Positions 20,207 to 32,447 of a stretch of 32,582 nt of DNA are shown here, in pieces; the first letter of the stretch is position 1; the number at the start of each line of letters is the position of its first letter. This DNA is from Smittium mucronatum. Lineage: Eukaryota > Kickxellomycota > Harpellomycetes > Harpellales > Legeriomycetaceae. Below the pieces are notes generated by a model. That model made no database searches. It worked only from the letters and a program-made list of their open reading frames with translations, and was not told the DNA's origin. Where the stretch lies: the NCBI GenBank assembly GCA_001953115.1, contig LSSL01007794.1:1-32582 (forward strand), read 5' to 3'. Made by a program: the position numbers and the translations under genes.

Positions 20207-23200
20207 GTTTAAAAAAACCATACAAAAAAAACTTTTTTTATCATTATTTCAGCTTTTTATCTTACAAAATTTACAAAAGTGGCTAAATAGATTTGAATGA
20301 TAACAATGGATACTCAAAATATTAATTCTAAATAATATCCGATCAATTCTATTGTGCCGATAGTTCTAAGGAAAAAATGAGGACTCTAAACCCCCACCCT
20401 CACACAAATTTATTTATAAGTCCAATAATAAAAAATAATAAAAGTTTAGATTCATAATCCCTTATTTTATTTTCAGAGAATAAAATTAAAAAAATAACCC
20501 CATAGCTAGAATCTCGTCTCTTTATAATTAGTATAAAATTTTATTTTATTTTATTGTAAAAAGATAAATCAAAAGTAAAATAACAGGAATATCTAATGAT
20601 CCATTAATATAAATGTAAATTTGGTATTAATAAATTTGATGCAATTAATTTAATTTAAAATTTGGAAAAACCACATTTTATTTATATTTTTTATTTTCAA
20701 AACCAATTTTTCCTATTAATAATTGAGCCCCTGGCATTTTTTTTGGATATATGCACAATAAATAAAATTACAAGCAAATTTATTAATAATTTATATTTTA
20801 ATCAATATACTTTACATATATAACATTTAATATAGTATACCAGGTAGAAAACCATTTTTTATCAATTTTATATGGTATTTACTAATTTTTTTGTGGAAAT
20901 TTAATGAATATTGTAATTAACACAATAAGGAGGTTGAGATTAAAAATTATTTTTCAAAAAAAAGAGGAGATTTATAAAAATTAATTTATTCCTTATCCGC
21001 ATATTATTAGTTTTTTGAAATAAAAAAACAGGTGTTATTAGATTAAAAGTCGCCCTTTAGTGATATTAACTTCTATAAAACACTATTTTTTTGCCCTTAT
21101 TTTTTTTAATTTCATAAAATTAAATTTTTAGGGAGATTTCAACACTCTAATTGTTAATCACTGATTTTATCACGAAAAAAAAAGCATCTAGGTAATTATT
21201 TAAATTTAATTATTTTTCAGAAAAGATTATATTGGATCTTATTTTCTTGAATTTTTGGACTTAATAAAAAACAAATAAAATTTTAATGGCGGGTTTTTTG
21301 TGTTTTTATTATTGAATTTTTATGGAAATATTAAAATGGCTGTTGTAAAGGTTTTATATTACAATTAGTTAAATATTACTTTTCCTTTTTTATTTCCCGA
21401 TTTGAAGTGTATTAAAATATATAAAAATTAAAGTCCTTGCAATTGAAATTAATTCTTTAAATCAATTTTTTGAAATTTAAAAAACTTTAATTTCTCAAAA
21501 AATTTTAACTATATTCTATATTTTAGAGTTTTTTTTTTAAAAAAATTAGATCATCAAAATATAACAGGAAAATTAGATATTTTAAATCTATTTAATCATC
21601 ATAGAATTTTTTTTTTTGATATTTTTTCTGATTTCTTCAAATAAAGTGTTTTTTACTGTCGAATTAATAATATATTACCTGAACAATCGACATATATGAT
21701 AAAAAAATAATTTTAAAGAAAATAATTTTAATTATTTTTTAAAGCTCAACTTTTGTTAAATAAAACAGATAAAAATCAAGTTTCAAATGTCAAATAGGTC
21801 ATTCCTTTTTTAACAGGTTTGTTAAAAATATTGTTACTTAATAATAAAATATATTTTTCTGATTTTTGCAAAAAGTTATATCAAGAAAGTTTGATATGAT
21901 TTAAAAAAAAAAAAGAGAAATCGAAAGCCCCGTCTCCAGTAAATTTTTTTTATAATCAGTGAAAAGCCTTTTCTTCATCATATATACATAAGCTCAAAAA
22001 TGTAACATCATAAATATTATTTTTTAGAGAAATTTTCCTAAGTTTGATTTTCTAATTTACCCAATAATTCATAATAAATATATATTGAAAATTTTTCTGA
22101 AAATCAAAGTTAATAGATGAGAAAAAAAATTGGAGGAATTTATTTTGGGTGCAAAATATTTTATATAAGAAATTAGTAACTCTCAAACTAAGAGCTATTT
22201 TTTAAGCTAAACCCAAAGAATTTGGTAATCCAAAATTTAAAAAGCAAAAAAATTCCAAAATTGAAATATAATGGAATATAAATAATATTAAGCGTTTTTT
22301 TGTGAGTATTGACATAATTTTTCATGAAATTTCAAATCAATAGGCTTTATAATATTAATTTATTTTTTAAAAAAAGCATTATGAGATTTGAACTGGGATC
22401 TTGATTAAATCATAATATCATAAAAAAATCCACCTCCATTTCATAATACCTTATTAGTGTATATTTGATTTTTACAAAACTTCAACTTAAAATGAACCAT
22501 CATTGAATAAAAATATCAAATTGTATTCACTGATTGAAGGATTCAAACTTTTAATATTAAGAGTTTGAAAATGGACCATATAAAAGCTATAAATTTAATA
22601 AAAACGATAAAAAAATTTTCTTAATTATATAGATATTACACTAATACATATGTGATAAAAAAATTTAAATAAAATAAAATCATAATTTTAGATAGTTTAA
22701 AAACAATTTTTCAATAGAATGAGAATTTAAAAAAAAGGGAGGTTTCTATGGAACAAATATTAAGCCTATTAGCACTAAGCATCTTAGATTTATTCTGTTA
22801 AAAAGTTATTAAAAATGTGATTTTTCAATTTATAATGCAATTTTAAATATCAAAGGTGCTAAGCCTATATATGAAAACTCAATACTTATAAATAAATACC
22901 CGATCTAAATTTCGATTTTTTCATAAAATAAACAAGGATTATTTGGGAAGTTTTAATGAAGTAAATTTTGTGTGTTATGAGAAAAAACAAGAGAGAAAAA
23001 GGAAAAAGTTACTAAAAACAGAAAAAAAAAATTTCGAGAAAATCATCACTTCAATTCATGCTATGAATATATATTTTTTCACTATCTTTAAATCTGACAA
23101 ATTAAATTCAAAAATTAATAGAGCTCGAACCTCCTTACACAAATTGCTTTCAACTTTTTTTTAAATAAAGCACTGTGTCTGATATAGAATAATTGAAAAA

Positions 23201-25249
23201 ATAAATCTTGGGATAGGAAAATATATACAGGAACGATTCATCTAATACATGTTAATTTTTTTTTAAATTTCTGCATTTAAAATCTTTCCATTATTTTTAT
23301 AAACTAAATTTTTGTTTAAAATACTTATTAGGAATTAGCTTAGACATATTATCAAAATAAACAACATTTTTTACACGGAATAAACAATAATCGATTATTT
23401 TTAATCTTATTAGTGGTTAGAATATTATTTTCACTGAAATTATTCTCCAGACAACCAAAAAATCGAATTATTCACTAAAATTATACCATTATAACTAAAT
23501 TCAAATCATTAGTCACTTAAAAAACCAAAAAAAAAAAAAATTGCAACTTTTGAAATGAACATTTATCTAGAAAACCAATTATGAATTAGACTATTATGAT
23601 GATAATACTAAATTTTTTTGTAAAACCCCAGAATTTTTGGCCTTTGTTTCAGAAATATTACTATAAAAAAATGAGTTAAGTTAAAATTACTATATAATTT
23701 GGAAAAATAGCAATACCTAATTTAAAATTACTTCAGATGAAATTTAACTATACTGAGATGGATCGGTGTATTGAAGCTGATTTAAAATAATAAGCTTTGC
23801 ATAAAAAACATTTATCTACAAAGAGTTAGACCAAAAATAGAGTCCGATAAACGTAACGCTTCATATGATATTGACTTTTAAATAGTTAGTAATTTTTTTA
23901 AAATTATACTTCTATTATGATTTATTAAAACAAGTTTGGTTTTACGATAAATTTAGATTTTGGGAAGTGCTGGTTGAGGTAAAAATACTATAATATAAGA
24001 TGGGTTATACAACTTAAATATATATTTTGCAATAATAATGGTATCTTTGTTACAATAAATTAACAGTATTTGAATATTTATCTAAAATAATCAAATATAA
24101 TGCCATAATATCAAAATTTTACACAAAAATATTAAATCGTTCGCGCTTTAAATATATATAGGGATATTTAATTATAGTATACATAGAATAATAAAATTAA
24201 AAAACAAGAATAAGAAATAATTTTTTTGCATATTCTGTTGCATTAATGAAAATAAAAAACTATACATGGAATATTTAGGTGTCTTAATTCACTCAAAATT
24301 TTAATAAAATGCGTTCAAAACTTCTATTTAGGCATTTAAATAACTTTTATCTGAAAATCACTTACCTTAATCAATAATTCTTTATAAAAAAACTTACTCA
24401 TAAATCCATTCAAATAAACGCTAAAAAAAACAAGGAGTCTTTATCTCAGCATTATAATGCCTGGGGTATCAAGGATAATCTGACAGAAATAAATGAATCG
24501 AAAATATCTAAATTATTATTATTTTACAGAAAAGATGTAAAGAGGTTATCATTTGGGACTAAATATATAAAACCATATTAATATCCTTTTAAAATATTTT
24601 AAATATATATTAGATTTAATAATATTATAATTGAATCCAATTTCGACTTTATAATAACATTAATAATTTTATTTTATCGAATATATTCAATGTTTTTATT
24701 TATTGATATATTTTATAATTATAATTCAAAGGTATTCTTATATTATTTAATTATAAAAAAAATCATTTTTATAGCTCCTTAATATCTTTATTTAGCTAAA
24801 AGGAATACTTATTGATTAAGTGCGTTTATTATAATAAATGCTTAATAGTATTTTTTTTATTAATAAAAGTGAAAATACATACGGTCAAAAACAATATCTA
24901 CCAGAATTAATTTAGTTTTTCCGGGTTTCCTCTTTTTTTCGGAAAGATATGTGTCTATTATATTCATATTTTTTTTCTTTAAGAGAAATTATTACATGTG
25001 TTACCGTTTTCAGTTCTTGTTAAAAAAAACATGAGAATTTAACATCGAAATGGTTGCATATTTCTTTTTTCGCTTTATTTTTAGTATAATAGTCATCAAA
25101 TATCTCATATCCTCAAAGCTATCAAGGTTTTTATTTTTTTATTTTCCTAGAGTGGTATATGTTACCTCAAAATTACATTTAAAATATGCATTATTTATAA
25201 AACTCTAGTTTTTGAAATTATTAAGGGCATAAATTTTTCTTTTATTGGA
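20207..25249. other. AT-rich gene-poor stretch
   Basis: About 5 kb of AT-rich DNA with no supported gene. The only longer open frame (22943-23164) is Lys/Phe-rich and has no similarity I recognise. A T-loop-like motif on the minus strand near 22390 was examined and rejected as a tRNA. Confidence 0.5.
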
Positions 25250-25258
25250 ATAAATATA

Positions 25259-26682
25259 GGTTAAATAGTAAATTTCGACTATATTGGTTAATATTCGACT
25301 ATTTTAAGCTGAATCGATTAAATTGGGCCAGATTCGACTAAATTAAGTGATTTTCGACTAATATGAAAATTTAGCCGATAATCGCATTTAATCATTGAGC
25401 CATTTATGACTAATTTTAATTGAATTTGGCAACCAATGAAATAGGTGCATATAAATTGAATAAAGGATTTATGTTGGCTATTTTCTAATTAAGTCTAAAT
25501 AAACATTTTTTAAGCGTCTTACTAAAATTTATAGATATTGGTTTTGTTTAATTGCAATATATCAATAAAAAAAATGAATCCATTCGTTATAGATTCTTGT
25601 ATATTGAAAAATTTGAGATATTTTTAAAAAGAATACAAATTAATTAAATAGTTTAAGGTTTTTAGATTTAATGAGTATATATCAAAATAATATAAAGTTC
25701 TGGGCCTTTGAGAAACATATTTTTGTAAAGCTTATATATTAAATCACAAAAATTAAAGAGAATTCAACTTTTATTACTGAATTAGATTTTGAAATCAGTA
25801 CTTTTAATTAAGATGTCATTCAAAATTCGCCCTTAAGAGAAATATTCCCAAAAGGTCGTAATCTTATTTTTATTATTTTTATATCTTTATTTTGTGATCG
25901 AAATTTTAATAATCGAAACCAAATTCTATTTGGTGTCCAAAATCTAAAAAGATTTCTTTTTTTATTTTTTCTACCACGGAAAAATATACTGTAACATTTT
26001 TTTTTATCTCATTTATAAAAACTATAAAAATTGCAATAGTTTTTTCGAGAACTATCTCAATATGTTGTGCAAAATCAAAAAATGTATAATTAAAGGTGGC
26101 TTTCAAGTAAATAGAACAAAAAATATAATTAGATCACAGATTATATCAATGAAATTGGCAAGTCACAATTTTTTAGTGGAACTTATGATTATATATTAGC
26201 ATAAAACCTTATACATATCTTATTTTTTAAGTAAATTGGCGACTTTAATTCCTTTTGATATAAACATAAAACAGAGAAAACTGTTAACTACTTTATGCAA
26301 CGGTATATTTTCAAAAAAAATCCAAAGTTTTAAATATGAAAAATTTTATAAATAAAAAAATACATTTTCTAGATTAATAAGTTGTGTATAATCATAAATC
26401 ATTGCCGGAGATTTTAGTAAGATGCTTAAAAAGACTATTCATTTCGACTTAATTAAAAAATAGCCAATATAGATCCTTTATTCAATTCAAAGGAACCAGT
26501 TTCATTGGTCATCTAATTCAATTAAAATCTTTCGAAAAAATTTTAATAATTAAATGAGATTATCGGCTAAATTTTCATATTAGTTGAAAATCGTATAATT
26601 TAGTCAAATTCGGTCCAATTTAATCAATTTTGCTTAAAATAGTCGAATATTAACCAATATAGCCGAAATTTATTAGCTAATC
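25259..26682. mobile_element. 1.42 kb element with 273 bp terminal inverted repeats
   Basis: The arms 25259-25532 and 26410-26682 are inverted copies, roughly 80-85% alike by eye and of equal length. They begin GGTTAAATAG and (reverse complement) GATTAGCTAA, then both TAAATTTCG. A 9 bp direct repeat ATAAATATA abuts the ends (25250-25258 and 26683-26691). Each arm carries four spaced copies of TTCGACTA or close variants (left arm near 25274, 25294, 25331, 25353), typical of transposase-binding sites. The ~880 bp centre is AT-rich; a 66-codon minus-strand frame (25906-26106) shows no transposase features. The tips resemble those of the 650 bp element (GGTYAAA), so both may belong to one Mutator-like group. 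Confidence 0.7.
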
Positions 26683-26755
26683 ATAAATATATTGATGTAT
26701 GTTGGAATCTCGAAATTAGGTTTTTTAGTTTCCCCGATATCTGTGATTATTTCAA

Positions 26756-27094
26756 GTGAAATATCTACAAGATATATATATATATTTGTTCTATAATATA
26801 TATCTTGTTTTTATTTTAAAGTTAAAGATCCCAAATATACTTTTAGTACTTGGTGAAAAGTTTGAATATCCTTCGCACCATTTGCCGTTTTTTTTGAAAT
26901 CGTTTTTATCCAGTTTCATTAAAAGACACTTAATCTCTGGAAAAGAATTCCGATTTTTTCAGAAAAAGACTCCATTAAAGGTCGGAATAACTCTCAGAAA
27001 ACGAGATCTAAAAAATCTAATTTCATTTATCAGATTTAATCTTTTCCCTAATTGTTTTTTTAACAGTTTTCAAAAAATCTTCAATATTTTTTGA
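26756..27094 (+). pseudogene. ORF weakly resembling organellar ribosomal protein uL5
   Basis: A 112-codon frame starting at GTG (not ATG), in DNA where stops are frequent. From residue ~24 the order KIPNILLVLG, a leucine-rich helix, ISGKEFRFFQKKTPLKVGIT, then LRKRDLKNLISFI resembles uL5, where a PxGxxxTLR motif is followed by a helix with FLxxLI. The distance between the two blocks is also close to that in bacterial uL5. Composition (very rich in F, I, L, K) is mitochondrial in style. If real, this would be a nuclear copy of a mitochondrial gene, and would imply mtDNA that still encodes rpl5. The downstream sequence has in-frame TGA codons and no convincing rps14. Chance resemblance is a serious alternative. 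Confidence 0.3.
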
Positions 27095-29499
27095 GGAGTG
27101 TGACCAGCTGTTTGTTTTTTTTAAACCAGGTATCAATTTATGAACTGATGAGAAATTCACAAAGCTGATTCCGCAAAAATATATTCAATGTACCATTTAA
27201 ATCCTTTTTCTGACAAAAAAAAAAAAAATTTCATTTAAAATCCATATTATTGTATCTTTACATTCATATTGAACAAAACCACCACAAATGATATAAATTT
27301 CCTTAGAAAATCGCTCAAGCCAACCACAAAAACCGGATATTCAGTTTCAAGAACCTTGTAAGTCATGTCTATTTGAAAAATTCTGCTAAAATTCAATTAT
27401 GAAGAATTTTTTTTTTTGATTTAATTAGATTTAGTTTTTTCTGAATTCAATATATATTAAGATATATGTCCTACGAGTTTGTATAAAAAATGTGATTTAT
27501 TTTTACACTTTTATTAAAACTAGCTGTATGTTACTCTTTTTGATATAATTATCTATTTTTTAATTCCACTTATAGCAGACTGTGAATGACTGTATTTTGA
27601 AAATATACCTATTTCTTTCAACATTTTTTTAATTGGAAATATTTTTTTGATTGTTTATCGTATATGCTTTTCGCATTTTTTGTATGTATTTGCTCTTAGT
27701 TATATCTATACAATCAATTTTGTACATTATCTAATAGACATTCTGTATTAATCTGTAAGTTTATCATTTTCAATTTTTGCTACAGCCTCGCAATTGTTAT
27801 ATGAATTAATTGAGCAGCATTAGTATGCGATATTATAATTTATCAGGTTATTTATCTCATTATATTCAAATATTCACCGAAGAATTCAGTATAACAAAAC
27901 GATATTGGAAGGGTCCAGTTCTTCATTTTTTTTCCTTTTATGTTTTAAATTCAAAATTTTTATAAGAAAATTTTCTAGTATCAAGGCTAAAAAATAAAAA
28001 ATTTGATATTTTGAATAATACTGAATCCAATTTAATTTAACATAAGGTGTTTTTTTCCCTCTTATTTTAGAATAAAAACATCTGAAAATAGAAAATTAAC
28101 TCGTTTTTTAGTGATAAAATATAAAATTTAGTGGTGATATTCTGGTAATTTTTAATTTTAGTTATGATGATCTAATTTCAGTGATAGTTGGTATTTTATG
28201 GTTGATATCAAGGGGAGTTTAGTTTTTAAACATCTTTCCCCTTTTATTAATATATATACCTATTTAGGATTATATCATAAAGCCGATTTATTCCAAAACT
28301 CGGTATCCGAAAATACTTATCCATATTAAAGCTTAAAAACTTATGTGTTTTTTTTCTAAATCAAAATCGTAAATAAATCATCTGGAAACTATTTATAATA
28401 ATCTAAAGGCGAGTCGGGGGGTTTTTTTTTACATTTTGAAATCAAGAATTTTTTTTTTAGAAAGTTACGGATTCCTCGCATTTACTTTTTAAAAAAATGG
28501 GGATAAATTTTTTTAAAAATAAGGTATATTTTCTTAGAGTTAACATTGAATAATCTTCTTTTAGGAGGAAATAGGATATCATGGTTTTTGTGATCAAATA
28601 ATCTTGAACTAGCCCAATTTCGAGATTGGGACTAGTAATTTTAGATTTTTTAATAATATATATCTATAATTTTCGCATTAAATAGTCTCCAATATAATAT
28701 ATCGATTTGTAATGATCTATTTATAAAATGAAAAAAATTAATCTACTTGGTCACCAATAATTCATATGATAAATAAATAAATAAAGCTAATTTCTAATCC
28801 TTTTGTGAAAATTCAACAGCAAAAATAATTATAAAAAAAAAAAAATTGAACATTTTCGCATGTCTGAAATATTATAAATATTAATAAAAGTTATACCCTA
28901 ATATGGAATATAACTCAAAATTACAATAAATTGTAGCCAAGTAAAATAAAATAAATATAAAATGGATAAAAAATATTAAAATGATTACGCGAGGGTGGAT
29001 TATAGAACTCGAGTCTGAATAAATCACTTCTGGTAACTGGAATCGTATTGATACATAAGATTTTTTCATATTTTAATTAACACCATGTTAAAATTACGAC
29101 TTCTGTATTAATTCTAAGGTATTAGCTTAATTTTAAATTTAATTTAAATCTCTATAAAGTTGGTTTTGTCTTTATTATATCCAAAAAGCGGGGTGGTTCC
29201 TATTTAGAACTCCATCACCCTTATACATTCTAATAAATATACAATAGCCACTAAATATTAAATAAAACCCTTTCTTTCTTTATTTGTGGATATCCGAAAA
29301 GCTATTAAAAATACCAGAGTCACTCCTAGGTAATCTAAAATCCATTACTGTCTTTTTTTATTTAAATCTGGTTATTCGTGAGAATTCCTTATTTATAAAG
29401 ATTCCTCCGTTTTACGTTCGATAGATTCAATCGAAATCTGAACCGCTCCCTAATGATCTCAGGTTGAATGATTCTGTTAAAATATTTTCTTGGAGCTCA
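27095..29499. other. AT-rich gene-poor stretch before gypsy relic
   Basis: No supported gene. It contains a hairpin at 28608-28636 and, near 29170-29230, a GC-richer patch that may be the decayed LTR of the minus-strand gypsy relic, but I cannot delimit it. Confidence 0.45.
28608..28636. other. GC-rich hairpin in AT-rich DNA
   Basis: ACTAG-CCCAAT, a TTCGAG loop, then ATTGGG-ACTAGT: an 11 bp stem with one bulged base. It is followed by AATTTTAGATTTTTTAA. Possibly a structured RNA end or a decayed transposon tip; nothing nearby supports either. Confidence 0.4.
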
Positions 29500-30510
29500 G
29501 GATGTTTACCACACAAAAAAATTTTTAGACGGTCTTCATTAACTAAATTTCTTAACCCATTTTTGTAATTAATAAGGTATACTCATAAATCTAAAACTTT
29601 GATTATTATATAATGTCCATCCAATTTTGGTCCAAACTTTGACCCTCCATTTATTAGCTTTAAAACTCTATTTTAAGCATTAAATTTTTCCTTTATTACT
29701 CTTCTGTTATATCTTTTCAACTTTTAAGCTTTGTTTTTCACAGAGTTTCTTATAACTTTTTGTCTGATTTAAGGTAAGTCCATTTTTACTAAATATATTC
29801 TTTGTTATGTAACTTCTTCTTCCTGTTCTATATTATTAATACATTCCCATGCTGAGAAATTTTCAATTTAGTCCCAAACAGAATTTCAGCGTCGAGTACC
29901 CTGTGATTTGGCTTTTTATGGTTCTAATGACTAAAATGACTTTCCAAAGAAATTTTAAACAATTATCTGGATCTTCTATACATTTTTTCCCATGTTGCTC
30001 TTTATGCTCTGGTTTAGGCGCTCTACCAATCCGTTTTATTGAGATCTGCATGATGTGGTATTTTTATGCTGTATGCCTAAATTCTTATAAAATTCCTTTA
30101 TGCTTACACTCATAAAGTTGCTTTCACGATCAGCTATCAAGAATTTCGGAAAACCTTAATATTGAACCAATTTTTCTATTAAAAAATTTGCTACTGCTTT
30201 ACAAATAGTCCACCGGGTACAATAATCAATTTCTATTATTAAATAAATGTGTCCCTTGTCTGTTGGTGGGCTAATCGGTCCCACTGCATCCATCGCTAAT
30301 ATATCAAACGGGTTAGTTGCTACCGTATCAGTCAGCTTATTTTTTTTATATACTCCCTTTTTTAATTGGTAAATTTCACACTCGCTTACTACATTTTTCA
30401 CTAATTTGAATAGAACCTTCCCGGTTTATTTTCTTTTAACCAAGTCGAAGACACTGCTAACCCCTCCATGATATCTGATTGTAATTATATCACCTTTTCT
30501 CGAGTGTTAC
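29500..30510 (-). pseudogene. Ty3/gypsy integrase relic (second family)
   Basis: Read on the minus strand: an HHCC-type zinc region with YHGGVSSVFDLVKRK and NVVSECEIYQLKKG (second Cys replaced by Tyr). Then the catalytic core with FDILAMDAVGPISPP (first Asp), IADRESNFMSVSIKEFYKN (second Asp) and NGLVERLNQS (Glu). An RTIKSQITGYSTLKFCLGLN block follows, then a GPY/F-like KFGPKLDGHYIIIKVLDL. The catalytic residues are visible but stops and frameshifts separate the blocks. The C-terminal sequence is unlike that of the element at the left edge, so this is another family. Confidence 0.8.
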
Positions 30511-30639
30511 TACTGTGGAGCATTTCTCTCAAACCGAATTTTTTATTTTTATTGTATAGAGAAGTTTCCGAAATATTCTAATTTATAGCTCTTTTTTTGA
30601 GCCATAAAATAAAACAATCGTTGCCATTCAATCCATTAA

Positions 30640-31290
30640 TTTCCCCTTTTATACACTTTTATATGCTTATACAATACTTATAATCCATGCTAAATACGTC
30701 CAAGTCTACCTTATTTTCATAATTATCTCTAAAATTTGGGTTGCAGTTTCTTGAAATATAAACACACGAATTTTCTCTATCTTTTCTGTGATCTATCTTA
30801 TAATCTTGAATACTCAATATAATTGATCACCCTGCCAATCGCCCTTGCAATTCTTTTGATTAAAAAACTTTAAGAAATTCCAAATAGTCTGTGAAAATCT
30901 TAAAAATCCTACCCCAAAGATAGTAAAGGAATTTTTTTACCTTCCAAACTACACCCAAACCATCTATTTGAGTTATTAGTAGTTTTTTTCAGCCGAGGAT
31001 AAAGACTTACTAGCTTATTCGATGAGGTTCTCTTTTCCATTTATAATTTGGGATAAGATAGCACCCAATTCATTATTTAACGCATCTGTTGTTATTATGA
31101 AATCTTTCCACCTTTTTGGATGTATTAGAACTGGTGCTGAAAAAATGGAATTCTTTAAATAATCTGCAGCATTTTTACACTGAATATCACACTCCCATCT
31201 ATGATTTTAACAGTAAAATGTGTAAAGGTTTGACTTTTTTATAATAATCTGGAACAATATTACGATATATTAAAGATTAAAATTATACTA
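30640..31290 (-). pseudogene. Ty3/gypsy RT thumb and RNase H relic
   Basis: On the minus strand, a PDYYKKVKPLHILLLK block (near 31240) precedes the reverse transcriptase/RNase H linker. Then AADYLKNSIFSAPVLIHPKR, DFIITTDALNNELGAILSQI, NGKENLIE and SKSLSSAEKNY (31197 to about 30975) follow. TTDA carries the first catalytic Asp of RNase H. Downstream the domain decays with many stops; an INYIEYS-like block remains near 30820. The palm of the reverse transcriptase, protease and gag are absent, so the relic is cut at about 31290. It is collinear with the integrase relic. Confidence 0.75.
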
Positions 31291-31614
31291 ATTTATTTTG
31301 AAATCACTTAAATTTCTTGAAAACATACTATATTAACCAAAAACATACTCATTTTCCTAAAAAAATACAATATTGATTTTGCACAGGGAGTTATTTTGCC
31401 AAGAAATTCACTAAAAACATACTAATTATTAAGAAAATAAAAATAGCACACCCCCGTGTTTTATATTCATTTTTGTGCTGAAAATAATAAATTTATAAAT
31501 ATATACTGAAAGAATATTTTATTTAAAAATGCAAGAAAATGAATCAGAATTTTTTTTTCTTACAAGAAAATGCAGCATCTAATATAGGAAGACAAGACGA
31601 TAAAAAGTAAGCAA

Positions 31615-31740
31615 TTTCTCTCTTTCCTCTTCCCTCTTTTCCCTCCCCTCTCTCCCCGCCCTCATTCCCTTTTACCAGACCAGCCTTTGCCATTTTTCCA
31701 ATCGAATTTCCCTCATCCCCAATCCCATATCTCTTATCCA
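31615..31740. repeat. Pyrimidine-rich tract with G-quadruplex potential on the minus strand
   Basis: About 125 bp dominated by C and T. The core 31641-31661 has four C runs (CCC, CCCC, CCCC, CCC) with short spacers, so the minus strand fits the canonical G-quadruplex pattern. A (TA)n microsatellite follows at 31763-31777. This is the richest GC patch outside genes. Confidence 0.6.
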
Positions 31741-31741
31741 A

Positions 31742-32082
31742 CTCTAATCTATACCTAAGTCATATATATATATATATCTTTTTTCGCTTAAAATTATTGG
31801 TTTAAATTAATAAATAATACTAATTAATTTTTACGTTTATAATTCACTATATTAATATGTTGTAAAATAATAAATTTTAGTATAAATAAAAATATTTATA
31901 CTAGCTATATACTTAGTGCTGACTTCTTCTTGATTTTTCTGGGTATCCCTGCTGTTTTTCGCTGACCAAGAAGAGTTATGTCAATTAAATCAGTTAAATT
32001 TGTTTCATTAATAAAATGAAATATGTGAATACATTTCTTTTTTTAAAAAAAATCCGTGCAAGAGCAAAAAACATATTTACAT
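31742..32082. other. AT-rich flank of the right-edge retrotransposon
   Basis: Contains a short TA repeat and AT-rich DNA, with a slightly GC-richer patch at 31916-31978. No gene recognised. Confidence 0.5.
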
Positions 32083-32394
32083 TGTTACACCAATCAGCAG
32101 CCAGGAATCAGACATGCAAATTAGACCAATGAATAGCTGTGTACATCAGCTATCCAATAATACCACTTGTAGCGTGATTTTTCAAGTGGATCAATGCCAA
32201 CCGAAGTAAAGTTATTCTATTGGCTGAAATGACTATAACGTCATTTCAGCATTACCCAATAGCCAAATAGCTTAAATATTTAGTTCAAATTGTTTTAGTA
32301 TAAATAGTTGGTTTTCTTTTATATTTTTGAGCTCTCTCTCTTTTTCTTCTCTAAACATTTAATAAATCTTTATACTATATAAAAATACCTAACA
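32083..32394 (+). repeat. 5' LTR of Ty3/gypsy element
   Basis: 312 bp from TGTTACACC to CCTAACA, followed two bases later by the primer-binding site and then gag, so this is a 5' LTR. It contains five CCAAT boxes (32090, 32126, 32154, inverted at 32219, and 32256), TATAAATAG at 32299-32307, a CT-rich stretch and AATAAA at 32361-32366. It is homologous along its length to 270-601, in the same orientation, but clearly diverged. Confidence 0.85.
32217..32262 (+). promoter_or_regulatory. LTR promoter: nested palindrome with CCAAT boxes and CRE-like site
   Basis: The outer arms CTATTGG (32217-32223) and CCAATAG (32256-32262) and the inner arms CTGAAATGAC and GTCATTTCAG are perfect inverted repeats around TATAAC. 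They place two opposed CCAAT boxes around an ACGTCAT core, 37 bp before the TATA box. The left LTR keeps the same plan with different bases, which suggests selection. Confidence 0.6.
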
Positions 32395-32396
32395 AT

Positions 32397-32411
32397 TGGT
32401 GGAGAAACATA
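32397..32411 (+). promoter_or_regulatory. Primer-binding site
   Basis: TGGTGGAGAAACATA starts two bases after the LTR end. The TGG complements the CCA tail of a tRNA; the rest would pair with a tRNA ending TTTCTCCACCA. I cannot name that tRNA. Confidence 0.5.
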
Positions 32412-32447
32412 ATCTTTTACTTTCCTATTATTCTTATAACAATTATT

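Noticed and set aside
19943..20225. Minus-strand open frames reading GIGIGI or YWYWYW
   Set aside because: They are the translation of the ATACCA hexamer array in two frames and have no protein character outside it.
22375..22415. T-loop-like AGTTCAAATCTC on the minus strand followed by a T run, suggesting a tRNA gene
   Set aside because: The T stem does not pair and no cloverleaf or A box is present upstream.
27140..27400. rps14-like gene downstream of the uL5-like frame
   Set aside because: An ATG-starting frame needs several TGA and TAA read-throughs and lacks the uS14 core motifs.
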